Below are positions 44,653 to 55,100 of a stretch of DNA of 60,087 bases, one piece after another. Position 1 is the first letter of the stretch, and each line of letters starts with the position of its first letter. Position numbers and translations under genes: made by a program. Origin of the DNA: Nemertoderma westbladi (Eukaryota > Xenacoelomorpha > Nemertodermatida > Nemertodermatidae); the NCBI GenBank assembly GCA_032718475.1, contig JAUCBJ010002207.1, forward strand, positions 1-60,087, written 5' to 3'. Below the pieces are notes generated by a model, which was given only the letters and a program-made list of their open reading frames with translations, made no database searches and was not told the origin of the DNA.

Positions 44653-46208
44653 CTAACTAGTTGGATCTGTTGTTGTTTCAACTATAATTGGAGCTGTTGT
44701 TGTTGATGTAGGCGGAGCAGCAGTAGTTGGTACTGTAGTCGGAGCTACGGTATTTGGTACTGTAGCAGGAGCTGCGGTAGTTGGTACTGTAGTCAGAGCT
44801 GCGGTAGTTGGTACTGTAGTCGGAGCAGCAGTAGTTGGTACTGTAGTCGGAGCTGCTGTATTTGGTTCTGTAGTTGGAGCTGCGGTAGTTGGTACTGTAG
44901 TCAGAGCTGCGGTAGTTGGTACTGTAGTCGGAGCTGCGGTATTTGGTTCTGTAGTTGGAGCTGCGGTAGTTGGTACTGTAGTCGGAGCAGCAGTAGTTGG
45001 TACTGTAGTCGGAGCTGCGGTAGTTGGTACTGTAGTCGGAGCTATGGTAGTTGGTACTGTAGTCGGAGCTGCGGTATTTGGTTCTGTAGTCGGAGCTGTG
45101 GTAGTTGGTACTGTAGTTGGAGCTGCGGTAGTTGGTACTGTAGTCGGAGCTGCGGTATTTGGTACTGTAGTTGGAGCTGTGTTAGTTGGTACTGTAGTCG
45201 GAGCTGCGGTATTTGATACTGTAGTTGGAGCTGTGGTAGTTGGTACAGTAGTCAGAGCTGCGGTAGTTGGTAATGTAGTCGGAGCAGCAGTAGTTGGTAC
45301 TGTAGTCGGAGCTGCGGTATTTGGTTCTGTAGTTGGAGCTGCGGTAGTTGGTACTGTAGTCGGAGCTATGGTAGTTGGTACTGTAGTCGGAGCTGCGGTA
45401 TTTGGTTCTGTAGTCGGAGCTGTGGTAGTTGGTACTGTAGTCAGAGCTGCGGTAGTTGGCATTGTAGTCGGAGCTGCGGTAGTTGGTACTGTAGTCGGAG
45501 CTGCGGTAGTTGGTATTGTAGTCGGAGCTGCGGTAGTTGATACTGTAGTTGGAGCTGCAGTATTTGGTACTGTAGTCGGAGCTGCAGTAGTTGGTACTGT
45601 AGTTGGAGCTGCGGTATTTGGTACTGTAGTCGGAGCAGCAGTACTTGGTACTGTAGGCGGAGCTGCGGTATTTGGTTCTGTAGTTGGAGCTGCGGTAGTT
45701 GGTACTGTAGTCGGAGCTATGGTAGTTGGTACTGTAGTCAGAGCTGCGGTATTTGGTTCTGTAGTTGGAGCTGCGGTATTTGGTACTGTAGTCGGAGCTG
45801 CAGTAGTTGGTGCTGTAGTCGGAGCTGCGGTATTTGATACTGTAGTCGGAGCTGCGGTAGTTGGTACAGTAGTCAGAGCTGCGGTAGTTGGTACTGTAGT
45901 CGGAGCAGCAGTAGTTGGTACTGTAGTCGGAGCTGCGGTATTTGGTTCTGTAGTTGGAGCTGCGGTAGTTGGTACTGTAGTCGGAGCTATGGTAGTTGGT
46001 ACTGTAGTCGGAGCTGCGGTATTTGGTTCTGTAGTCGGAGCTGTGGTAGTTGGTACTGTAGTCGGAGCTGCGGTAGTTGGTACTGTAGTTGGAGCTGCGG
46101 TAGTTGGTACTGTAGTCGGAGCTGCGGTAGTTGGTACTGTAGTCGGAGCTGCGGTAGTTGGTACTGTAGTCGGAGCTGCGGTCGTTGGTACTGTAGTTGG
46201 AGCTGATA
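44653..46208 (-). CDS. Mucin-like Thr/Pro/Ala repeat exon
   Basis: A splice acceptor (TTTTATATGTTTTAG before 46208) leads into a minus frame of 517 codons, 2 nt plus 1554 nt including the TAG at 44653-44655. It consists of about 56 nonapeptides of the type APTTVPTTA (variants APTTEPNTA, ALTTVPTTT). It then ends with APPTSTTTAPIIVETTTDPTS. Such Pro-Thr-Ser arrays are heavily O-glycosylated in secreted or membrane mucins. There is no signal peptide or membrane segment in this exon. A GTTAGT donor overlapping the stop (about 44656) could continue the gene. The plus strand is also open (VVGTVVGAA), which follows from the 27-bp periodicity. Confidence 0.6.
44690..46203 (-). repeat. 27-bp minisatellite, about 56 units
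   Basis: GTAGTTGGTACTGTAGTCGG and close variants recur every 27 bp. Higher-order patterns (TTTGGTTCTGTAGT units spaced at regular multiples) point to block duplications. The period keeps the coding frame. Confidence 0.95.
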
Positions 46209-46254
46209 CTAAAACATATAAAATGTAAATAAAAGATATTAGAACAGAAATGTA

Positions 46255-46659
46255 ATATTATTCAAATTTGTAGTAATCAAGCCACTACTATACATTGCCA
46301 GCCAGAGGGAGATATGCCAGCTCATCTCAGGGCAGAAGCTAGCATAAAGGCCAATGGGGAAAGATGGGTTTGGCCCAGGAAAGATAGATCAACCAATGGT
46401 GGGGCGAATTACCATCAATTAATGCGCATTCATTGGCTAGGCCAAAGTAGCTAGAAATATATCCTGTGTAATTATAAAATAACCGTTACCTATATTGACT
46501 GTGCCTCAGTTGGCTAGTATTGAGTGTAGAAGTCACACAGTTTTTACCCGTCATCGTTGACCATGCTATTATTGTATCTGATTGTGCTATATTGATTATT
46601 TGACATTACGAACAACTGTAACCATAAAACTCAGTTATTTATTCGGCCTTCGGCCTTCT
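46255..46659. other. Possible 5' LTR or flank of the old LTR element
   Basis: No ORF. It precedes a TATA box and a gag-like region, so part of it may be the LTR of the element that resumes at 59030. The matching 3' LTR would be outside the window, so the LTR borders cannot be set. Confidence 0.3.
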
Positions 46660-46790
46660 CAGAACTATATAAGCCTTTCAGCAGCCAAGTGGATGGGCTG
46701 ACACGTATACCCATAAGACCCAAACACACACACACACCGGTCGGGATCCTCGCCAACTCAGATCCCTTCACAGTTAAAAACCTACGACAA
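46660..46790 (+). promoter_or_regulatory. Putative LTR promoter and leader of the old retroelement
   Basis: ACTATATAAGCC (46664-46675) looks like a TATA box. It follows the short inverted repeat CGGCCTTCGGCC and precedes the gag-like frame by about 120 bp, with an ACACAC run and the leader GGGATCCTCGCC in between. Promoter function is inferred. Confidence 0.35.
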
Positions 46791-47789
46791 TGACGAAATT
46801 AGCTGTGACGACACGCCAATGAGGAGCGATGAGCAAATGAATGCCCCAGGGTTCGGAGAAGGGAGAGAGCCCACGCACACCCCTAGCGACAGAAATGCGA
46901 CGATTTGGGAAGCAGCGACAAGGCGGTACCGGCCCGCCATACCGCCGAGGAGAGACGGTTCGGTTGTCAAGGAGGAGGGCGGATGGATACAAGGATAGAA
47001 GAGATGTGAGTCGACAAGGGATGGGAGCGGCGAGAGGAGTACCGGAGTTGCCAGTCAACCAGTGGCTACAGGCGGCAAGCGGCCCACCGGAACGGCAATG
47101 GTGGGGCCGACGGTACCATGCCGGACGAGGAGAGGAGGCCAAGGAGTTCAGAAGGAGGATGTCGGGACGAGCGATCGCCTACAACGCGGATACAATGCGA
47201 CGAGGAGGATGCTCAAGGATGCTAAGACAGGAGGAAAGGTAGATGCGCCCAAGTTGAACCGAAGACTCAGTGAGTGTAACAAACATTTTCACTACCTAGT
47301 CTGATTTGGGAAAGGGGAACTGGCGAGTGAGAGGGTGAGGGGGTCGCCACCATTTAATTGTGGCAATCTGAGATAATGCCATATGGTGTAGTATACATAT
47401 GGCCTTATCTGGTGGATGTGTTGGGGATTATTTTAGTGGGATGGGCGGGTCCGCACGACGCCAAATCTGAGCTTAACCCAAACGATTTGGTGTCGTCTGT
47501 TAGTAAAACTGCTAGCAGGCATGATAAAATTAGTAAAACTATCAAGTGACAGGAGTCCGTCGTAACCGAAAAGTCCGCTACACCCTCCACGAAAGCAAGA
47601 AGTGTGTTAGAGATAGATCTGGCATGTCAGCTAGACGTAGACATGGTTGCTTTGGACCAAAAGGAATTAGAGAGACAACTGGATGAGGGGACTGCGTTAT
47701 TAGAAAGGGAAAGGGAGCTAGCAAGAGAGTGTAAAGAGAGGGCCGAGAAAGTGGCGAGAGATTATAGAGAACGGGAGGCAAGTTAGGCA

Positions 47790-47965
47790 GAGTGGGTTGA
47801 GAAGGGAGTAAGTGAGCGCAGAGAACAGGAAGATAAGGAAGTGAGTGAGCGCAGAGAATGGGAAGAGAAGGAAGTGAGTGAGGGCAGAGAACAGGAAGAG
47901 AAGGAAATGAGTGAGTGCAGAGAACGGGAAGAGAAGGAAACGAATGAGTGTAGAGAACGGGAGAG
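47790..47965 (+). repeat. 33-bp coding repeat in the gag coiled coil
   Basis: Five units of GAAGTGAGTGAGCGCAGAGA and onward encode EVSERREQEEK-type undecapeptides, extending a predicted coiled coil. The period preserves the frame. Confidence 0.8.
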
Positions 47966-49129
47966 AGAGACGTGAGGAAAGTCAAGAGGATTGCGAGGGA
48001 GGCAGAGTTCGCCGATCAGAGTGTCAGAGAGGACAATGAGAGGGAGAGCGCGGGTAAAAGAATGAGGGATGATATGCATACCTGGTTGAGGGGGTTGATG
48101 CAGTACCAAGAGAGACAAAAACGCTGGTTAGAACTGGCAAAACTAGGTTTATCAGAGAGCGAAGCTGGTTTGGGAAGTATTTATGAGGAACCAGGGGTGA
48201 TGGAAACCTTTGTTAATACTCCACTTACCAGTACCGGACAACAAACACAGAACTGGTGTGACCGGACGAGTAACGGGGGTAATGACAATACGTTTTATGG
48301 GAACGTTAATATTATTAATACCATAGTCGATAATTCTAATAATAGTGAGGGTACATTTCTTACAGGAAGTAATGTTTTATAAATAATAACAATAATGCGA
48401 AAAATGCGAAAAATAATCAAAATAATTTAAATAATAATGGTAGTAGTGGTGCGATAAATAATAATATAATAAATAATCGCGGTGAAACTAATCAAAATAA
48501 TTAAAATAATAATATAACAAATGATCGTGGTGAGGCGAGAGGTGTTATAACTAATGTAAATGCTAGTGAAGCAAATAATTCGCCTGGCGGAGGCCTACAA
48601 GGCCATGCGGCTACGCAGAGAGAAATGAACCCAGGGAGAGCAGAAGCGGACGTTCCGACTAGAAGGGAGTGTGGGGAAAGCGGCGAGAAGTGACGGGTGG
48701 AGGGGGGGGGGGGGGGGGGCTACCAGCACCCCACCGCAACCAGTTAGTGACGAAGGGGGGGGGGGGGGCAACAGATGCCCCACAGATGTTGGCAGAAAAT
48801 GAACGTGATGAGTTAAGTGAACCGGGGCTTCCAATGACGAAGAAAAAGGGGGGGGCAGCAGATGCCCCGCAGACGTCCGCGGGAAATGCGCCGGGTCAGC
48901 TAAGTGGACCGGGGCTCCTGACGATGGAGTAGAAGGGCAGCGAATATCCGCAAGGCCATACAACCGGGTAGGGAGAGGAGAGTTGGTGCCGTAAGCGGCC
49001 AAACGAGAGAACGTCGAGCCCACTTTGAAGATGGAAGGAGAATAGTAGAGTTCATCCAGGAGGTCGATACGAGACCTCATGAACGTGGATATAACTCCGG
49101 AAGTGGAGGATCCTAGGAGGATGGTAGGG

Positions 49130-49930
49130 ATACTAGGATCAGCATGCTGCATTACAGCTGCATTTTTAAGAATGCTGTGCCAGCTTGTCGACAAAAATGC
49201 ACCACCAAAACTCCCTATCACCCATGATATTTGCTAGATCATCCGCATCTTCAGGGCCAGTGTCCTTTAACCCTATCAGTACCAGGCTATAAAATGTTAT
49301 AGAAATACCGAGAGGGGTGGGGTGGGGGGGGGGGGGTCTTATTGACCCCCCCCCCCCCCCCCCCCTCTAAAATCTACAAATTTTTTATGAAAACGTCTGA
49401 TTTTTTGTTTGTACGTATGTATCACTAGTCTGGATCCGACCGAAAAAAAAAATTTTCGAAAAAATTTACTGTGGTGGTTATATTGCAGCACCAAAATTAC
49501 AAGTAGTCTACAATTTTCACAAAATTTGCAAGTTACATTTTTCGGCTAATTGTTTTTCAATACAGCTTTTCTGGGGCGCAAAATACATTGGAAAATATTT
49601 AAATGTACTATACATAATGTACTATAAATGGCGGTTTAGTCCACTCTGCGTAGGAAGAAAATGAAAAAAACAAGTAACCAGCACTTTTCAGTTAGAACTC
49701 AAAATTTTTTATTCACTTATACGATGCTATAAATTCACATTTTCAGGTTTTCTATGGGGCTGATTCTAATGGAATACATTTCTAATATGCCATATGTCAT
49801 TGCTACTTGTATTTTTCGGCGTAATTTGGTAAATTGTGGTACTAGCACCAAATTCGCAAAAAAGTTTGCGATGTCCAGTGCTGTTTTTATTGATTCCATT
49901 GGATTCAGGACCCTCATAAACCCGTATAAC
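49130..49930 (-). mobile_element. LINE 3' fragment with attached repeat, inserted in the gag
   Basis: The minus strand reads KDTGPEDADDLANIMGDREF, WWCIFVDKLAQHS and a stop at 49166-49168. Upstream non-coding sequence (49640-49930: GGAATCAATAAAAACAGC, GAATTTGGTGCTAGTACCAC) matches 14810-15090. It is the reverse-oriented relative of 14810-15350. A poly(G)/poly(C) hairpin lies within it at 49318-49371. Confidence 0.65.
49318..49371. repeat. Poly(G)-poly(C) inverted homopolymer pair
   Basis: GGGGTGGGG and a run of about 13 G are followed, after TCTTATTGA, by about 22 C. The two runs are complementary and can fold into a hairpin, or the G run can form a quadruplex. Confidence 0.9.
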
Positions 49931-51068
49931 GCAAGAAACAATATGATACTATCAACTGATCAATTTGCTTATTTTCAAAAAATAAGCGAATATTCGAGAA
50001 GACTAAACTTCCGTCCAGAGGACCACATTCAGACTGCAGGACATACTGTAGGTCTTACTGCACATACTATAGGCCATGCTGGGAGAGATAGTGTAGGTGA
50101 TAGGGTAACGCGAATGCCGGGATTGGACTCGGAGGTCGCGGCTTACATACCAGTGAGTGGGCAAGAACCCGTTAGGCCTAAACTGGTACCCGCACACCAG
50201 TATGACTATAATATGCGATGATATAATATATTCCCAGGGGGGGGGGGGGGGGGGGGGGTATTGCAGATAAGTGTATGGGCCCCAATATAATGACATCTAC
50301 CCCAGTGCAGAATATAACACTGGCCGGTGGGGGGGGGGGGGGGGGCAGGGTGACATTCCCCCATCACTGTATCCATCCGCAATACACGCAACTGAACAAA
50401 ATAAAAATTGCAACCCCCTCAGATCCAAATAAATCATGTGACACCGAGATATGGAGGTGACAATTACCCCTGATGATATATCCTACACAGGGAAAGTCGA
50501 CGAAGCCGAGAGGCAAAGCATAATCAACATCAAGGGAGCCTGCATCCGTACCGTCGATCGCACTGGAAATTCAAGCAATGGGAATGACAACACTCATCGA
50601 CGTGCTAAAAACTAGAATAGAGCTGCCACCCATGGAGCCTTTTAAGTTTGATGGTAGCAAGCCGAAAGAATATCTACAGTTCCGGAGGATGCACAGCAAC
50701 GAGATTCTCACAAAGAATCTCACACAGACGGAGTACCTTAAGTACCTACAAGTTTATACAGAGGGGCCAGCCTATGATATTGTGAGGCAATATCAGGGAA
50801 TCGAAGGAGGATTTACAACAGCATGGAGAGCCCTGGATAGGGAATTTGGCCATCCGGCGAAGATTATCCGACAAACCTTAAGAGGAATATCGATCAGGCG
50901 GACTCGCGGATAACCCTGTTAGTATCAAAGCCTTCGCCAACAAAGTAGAAAAGGCATTGATAGTCTTCAATTGACGCTAGAAGCACCATACGAACTCAAT
51001 GCTTCAAATAACATCACGGCCATAGCGCAGGCACTACCGATATGGTTATGGAATAAATGGAGAAATAT

Positions 51069-51899
51069 TGTAAGTGTCAAATCTGTTGCCTTCGTAATTG
51101 TTAATTAATTGTGGACCTAATTATTTTTGTGACACGCAAATAGCGGATAGTACTGACATCCAGACTGGACCGGTGTCAAAAAGATGGAAACTTCTGATTT
51201 AGATTTAGGACTAAGACCGGTTTGCCGGCACTAGAAGGAAAATTTAGGGTAATACTGACTGTCAGACTTCGAAATGTTGTAGATTGTTGTATATCGAATT
51301 CTAAATTATAATGATTATAAAAAACTGTTTATTATTATTAACCGTGTTTGATGCCGATATAGATATATGACAGAACCCACCTTTTGCCACAGTTTGGTGA
51401 GTGAAAACCCTGCAATATTATTGAGGTTGTTATTGATATATTATGATACATTTATTAAGACCGGTACTATAGAAGGTAGGCTCTATAACGTTGGATATGT
51501 GTTTATTTGATACAGTTCTCATACGGCATTTAATTTATTCACATTGCTGTACTGATTGTAGTAAGGAAGTACCGGTATGATTATATTTTTGATTGTCATT
51601 ATTTTTTAGATAACCGCACTCCGCACTTCGCATTCCGCACTTCGCATTTTGTACACCCTAACGCAATGAAATATGAAAGGATGCCCTGATACCGGTATAT
51701 GACAATGTTTATGATATAATTATATGATAATGAAGCGAAATAAATAGATGACCAGAGATAATTTGATAATAGATAATGTGCGCGTTTATTCATACTGTGG
51801 TAACCTATTTTTATGAATTTCACCCTAATTAATAGATCTACTAGAATTGACATTCGATTTAACAGTGAATAGAAAGACCTCTGAAGCCTGACCCCTTCA
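51069..51899 (+). repeat. 5' LTR of the intact BEL/Pao element
   Basis: 831 bp beginning TGTAAGTGTC and ending ACCCCTTCA (TG...CA). It is nearly identical to 58207-59029; by eye only two indels differ: one extra A (GAAAACC) and a 7-bp CACTCCG-type repeat in CCGCACTCCGCACTTCGC. AATAT precedes it and recurs after the 3' LTR. Confidence 0.95.
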
Positions 51900-51929
51900 A
51901 CGTTATCAAACTGTGATATAAGAATTGTA

Positions 51930-52165
51930 ATTCGGGGGAGTGAATAACCTTTGAATAATTTGGGCCGATTGCCCTACTAAATTTGGAAATTCCCCAAATT
52001 TGGAAGATTTGTTAGCTTTGGGCTGATGTCCAAATTGGGTACTACTTACATTGATATGCTTGGACCGATTGTCCAAATCTGGAAGATTTCTTTTTACTAA
52101 TTTGGACCGAATGTCCATATTTGGAACTTTCAGTTAGAATTTTGGACCAATGTCCTAATTTGATA
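51930..52165 (+). repeat. Leader with repeated palindromic motif
   Basis: About five variants of TTTGGACCGANTGTCCAAA occur at roughly 40-bp spacing between the 5' LTR and the Gag-Pol start (for example 52061 and 52101). Each is a short inverted repeat (GGAC...GTCC). A role in packaging or translation is possible but not shown. Confidence 0.75.
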
Positions 52166-52176
52166 TATTTGTGATA

Positions 52177-55100
52177 ATGTCTGGAATAGGAAATATTGCA
52201 TCATTAAAAAAGTCCCGAAATGGTTATTTAGCCAATCTAACAAGAGCCTATAATGAGGCAAAGAGATTAATGCAAGCTAATGCTGATTATGATCGTGTGA
52301 GGCTTGCGATCAAGACAATTGATGAAGTTTATGAGCGTTTTTGTTATGCGCATGATTCTTATGTGTCAGCATTGGAAACTACTGCTGATATAGATGAAGC
52401 GAAAAAATATTTATTTAGTGTTAAACAAACAAAGAATGAGTTTCATGAAATTTATTTGAAATGGAAACTAGATAATTTTGGTGATGCAGATACAGATGTT
52501 GATGATATTTTGCCGAAACATTCTGTTAGCCAAGTGGGGTGTCAATCTACAGTGCTTAGTGATTTGGACAGAGCAAAGGCAGATGAGGATATTGCAGCTT
52601 ACGAATTAGAACAAATTAAATTTAAACATGAATTGAGAGCTAGAAAGGCAAAATTAGTAGAAGAAGAAGAACAGCTGGAAGCCAAAATGAAATGTGAGAA
52701 AGCTGCTATCAAAAGGCGATCTCTTGAGAGGTCAGAAGGGAAGCTTTCTAGAGCAAGCAGCGTTAAGCATAGACCAGGAAACAGTGTAGCAAATGTTATA
52801 GATCAATCATATAACAATAGAATGCCGACACGTGTGATTAACAATGCAGAACAACTATCCGATTATCCATCACGATTGGATCCAAATGTACCATCCTGGA
52901 CCCCACTACATGGTAACCAGCACTCTGAAGAAGGCATACAGTCTTATGGCGAATTATTCAAGACAATGGCAAACATTATGACATTGCCACAGCCTGAGGT
53001 CGTACCATTTGCAGGCGACCCATCAGAATATTGGCAGTTCATGAGATCCTTTGAGGAACATATAGAGAGTAAAGCTCTAACAGATTCAGCCAAACTTAAT
53101 TACCTTATTCACTATTGCCAAGGCAAGGCAAGAAAACTTATTAAAGACTATCCAATTCTAATTCCATCAGAAGGTTTTATACAGGCTAAACATACACTGT
53201 ATGAACGATTCGGTCAACCTTATACGATAGCCCGAGCTCATATTGACCGTGTTACCAAGGGCAATCCATTGAGACCCAATGATCGACAAGGTCTCCTAGA
53301 TTATGCTGACCAACTTAATTCATCCCAAATGGTATTATCCTCAATGGGTTATCTAGCTGATATTAATGCAGTTGATAATTTGAGGCATATTGTAGAAAGA
53401 CTTCCTCACTATATGAAATGTAAATGGCTTGAGAAGGCAAATAATATTCGTAAGACTAATCGGAGTCCCAATATTAACGACATTATATTATTTGTTAAAA
53501 ACATTGCTCATGCAGTTAATGATGCTGAGTTTGGGACAATCTTAGATTCTAAAGATACTGGTGCTGCTAATGCTAATATAAAGAAAACCTTTGACTTCCG
53601 TAGTAATAGACCAGGAGATAAGGCAAGGTCATTTCCTAGGACTACATCATTAGCAACATCTAGAGACATTCCGCAAAACTCCAATGATAGCTATGCCAGT
53701 AGAAATAGTTGTCATATATGTTTCCAGAATCATACACTTGATAGATGTTTTCAGTTTAGAGGGAAATCCAATAAAGAAAGGATCAATTTCTTGAGAAGAA
53801 GAGGTATATGTGATAATTGTTTTGACCGAGGTCACATTGCATTGAATTGCCCTAAGAACCATAATTGTGAACGATGTGCAAGTAATCATAAGCATCATAC
53901 ACTTATGCATCCTTCAGATGAAGTTGATGATTCAAAGCAAAGGGTTGGATCCTCGACCTTTTCTAACCAAGGTTATTCAACACCAAAAACTACAAAACCA
54001 GCTGTTGAGAACATGAGAGAGGTACAATCAAAGGAAGAATCTATTTCAAGAAGGACCCATACACATCTTGCAAACACACTTCAACATTCTAAGGTTTGTC
54101 TTCCTATCATCCCAGTTCGAATTAGTAATCCCAGTAATGATATATATGTTGATGTATATGCCTTGCTTGATGATGGATCTGATTCTTCATTTTGTACAAA
54201 AAGGGTTGCAGATATTCTAGGTATTTGTAGAAATGAAGAAAATTATTCCTTAACAACTTTGAATTGTGAGAATGTAATGAAAAGAGGAGCAGTGGTTGAA
54301 CTCATGGTAGCTCAGATTGATTCTATCGATGATACAAGTATTATTCACCTACCAGAAGTTGTCACAACTGATAAATTACCCATCTCTCCTGATAAGATTC
54401 CTACGATGGCTGATATAACCAACTGGCCACATTTATCGAATATACATTTGAATGAGTTGCAGGATAAAGAGGTTCATTTGCTCATTGGCTTAGATGTACC
54501 TGAAGCACTATGGACGGAAGAAGAACTCTATGGAGGTAAAAAGGAACCATTTGCTATAAAAACACCCTTTGGGTGGACACTGCGTGGTCCTGTAACCCAC
54601 AAACGAATGAAACAACTTGATAAGTCAAAGAATATGTATTTATGTCACTATGACAATTCTCCTAGGAATTCGAATGATTATAATTTAGAACTCCTAGTTA
54701 ATAAATTTTGGGAATTAGAATCTTCTGGAATTTATTCTGACACATCAACCACTATGTCTCTGAATGACAAGCGAGCCTTGAGTATTATGCAAGATTCTAT
54801 TAAACTAGTGAATAATAACTACGTTTTAGCACTTCCATGGAAGTGTAACCCACCTTCTTTAGAAAATAATATATCTATGGCAACAATGAGATTAAATAGC
54901 TTAAAGTGGAGGTTGATGAAAGATTCCGAGCTACATAACAAGTACACAGAAATTATAGAAATGTATGAGGAAAAGGAATACGCAGAAAAAGTGCCTATTG
55001 AGGAACTGACAGATCCCTCATTAAAAGGCAAGATTTGGTACTTGGTGCATCACCCAGTGTTTCACCCAAAGAAGCCAGGAAAAGTCAGAATAGTTTTTGA

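Larger units (their letters stand above)
46790..51068 (+). pseudogene. Gag region of an old BEL-like LTR retroelement, interrupted
   Basis: Successive plus-strand fragments in shifting frames look like a Gag. There is an acidic N-terminus (DNDEISCDDTPMRSDEQMNA), a basic block to 47242, and a long charged coiled-coil (47604-47970, ELERQLDEGTALLERERELA). A helical region (RMRDDMHTWLRGLMQYQERQ), an Asn-rich linker (48380-48500) and G-run-containing segments follow. After an inserted repeat come 49935-50222 and a DUF1759-type capsid region (50578-50913: FKFDGSKPKEYLQFRRMHSN, GPAYDIVRQYQGIEGGFTTA, WRALDREFGHPAKI). The frame breaks repeatedly. The element continues after the nested BEL at 59030. 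Confidence 0.65.

Noticed and set aside
45044-46228. 394-codon plus ORF (VVGTVVGAA repeats)
   Set aside because: Antisense of the mucin-like exon. It reads like a membrane protein only because of the repeat, and the minus strand has a splice acceptor and a better protein type.
47578-48118. Two minus ORFs rich in Ser/Leu/Pro
   Set aside because: Antisense of the charged coiled-coil gag repeat on the plus strand.
48595-49221. 208-codon minus ORF with proline runs
   Set aside because: Crosses poly(G) runs and the antisense of gag; the proline tracts are homopolymer artefacts.
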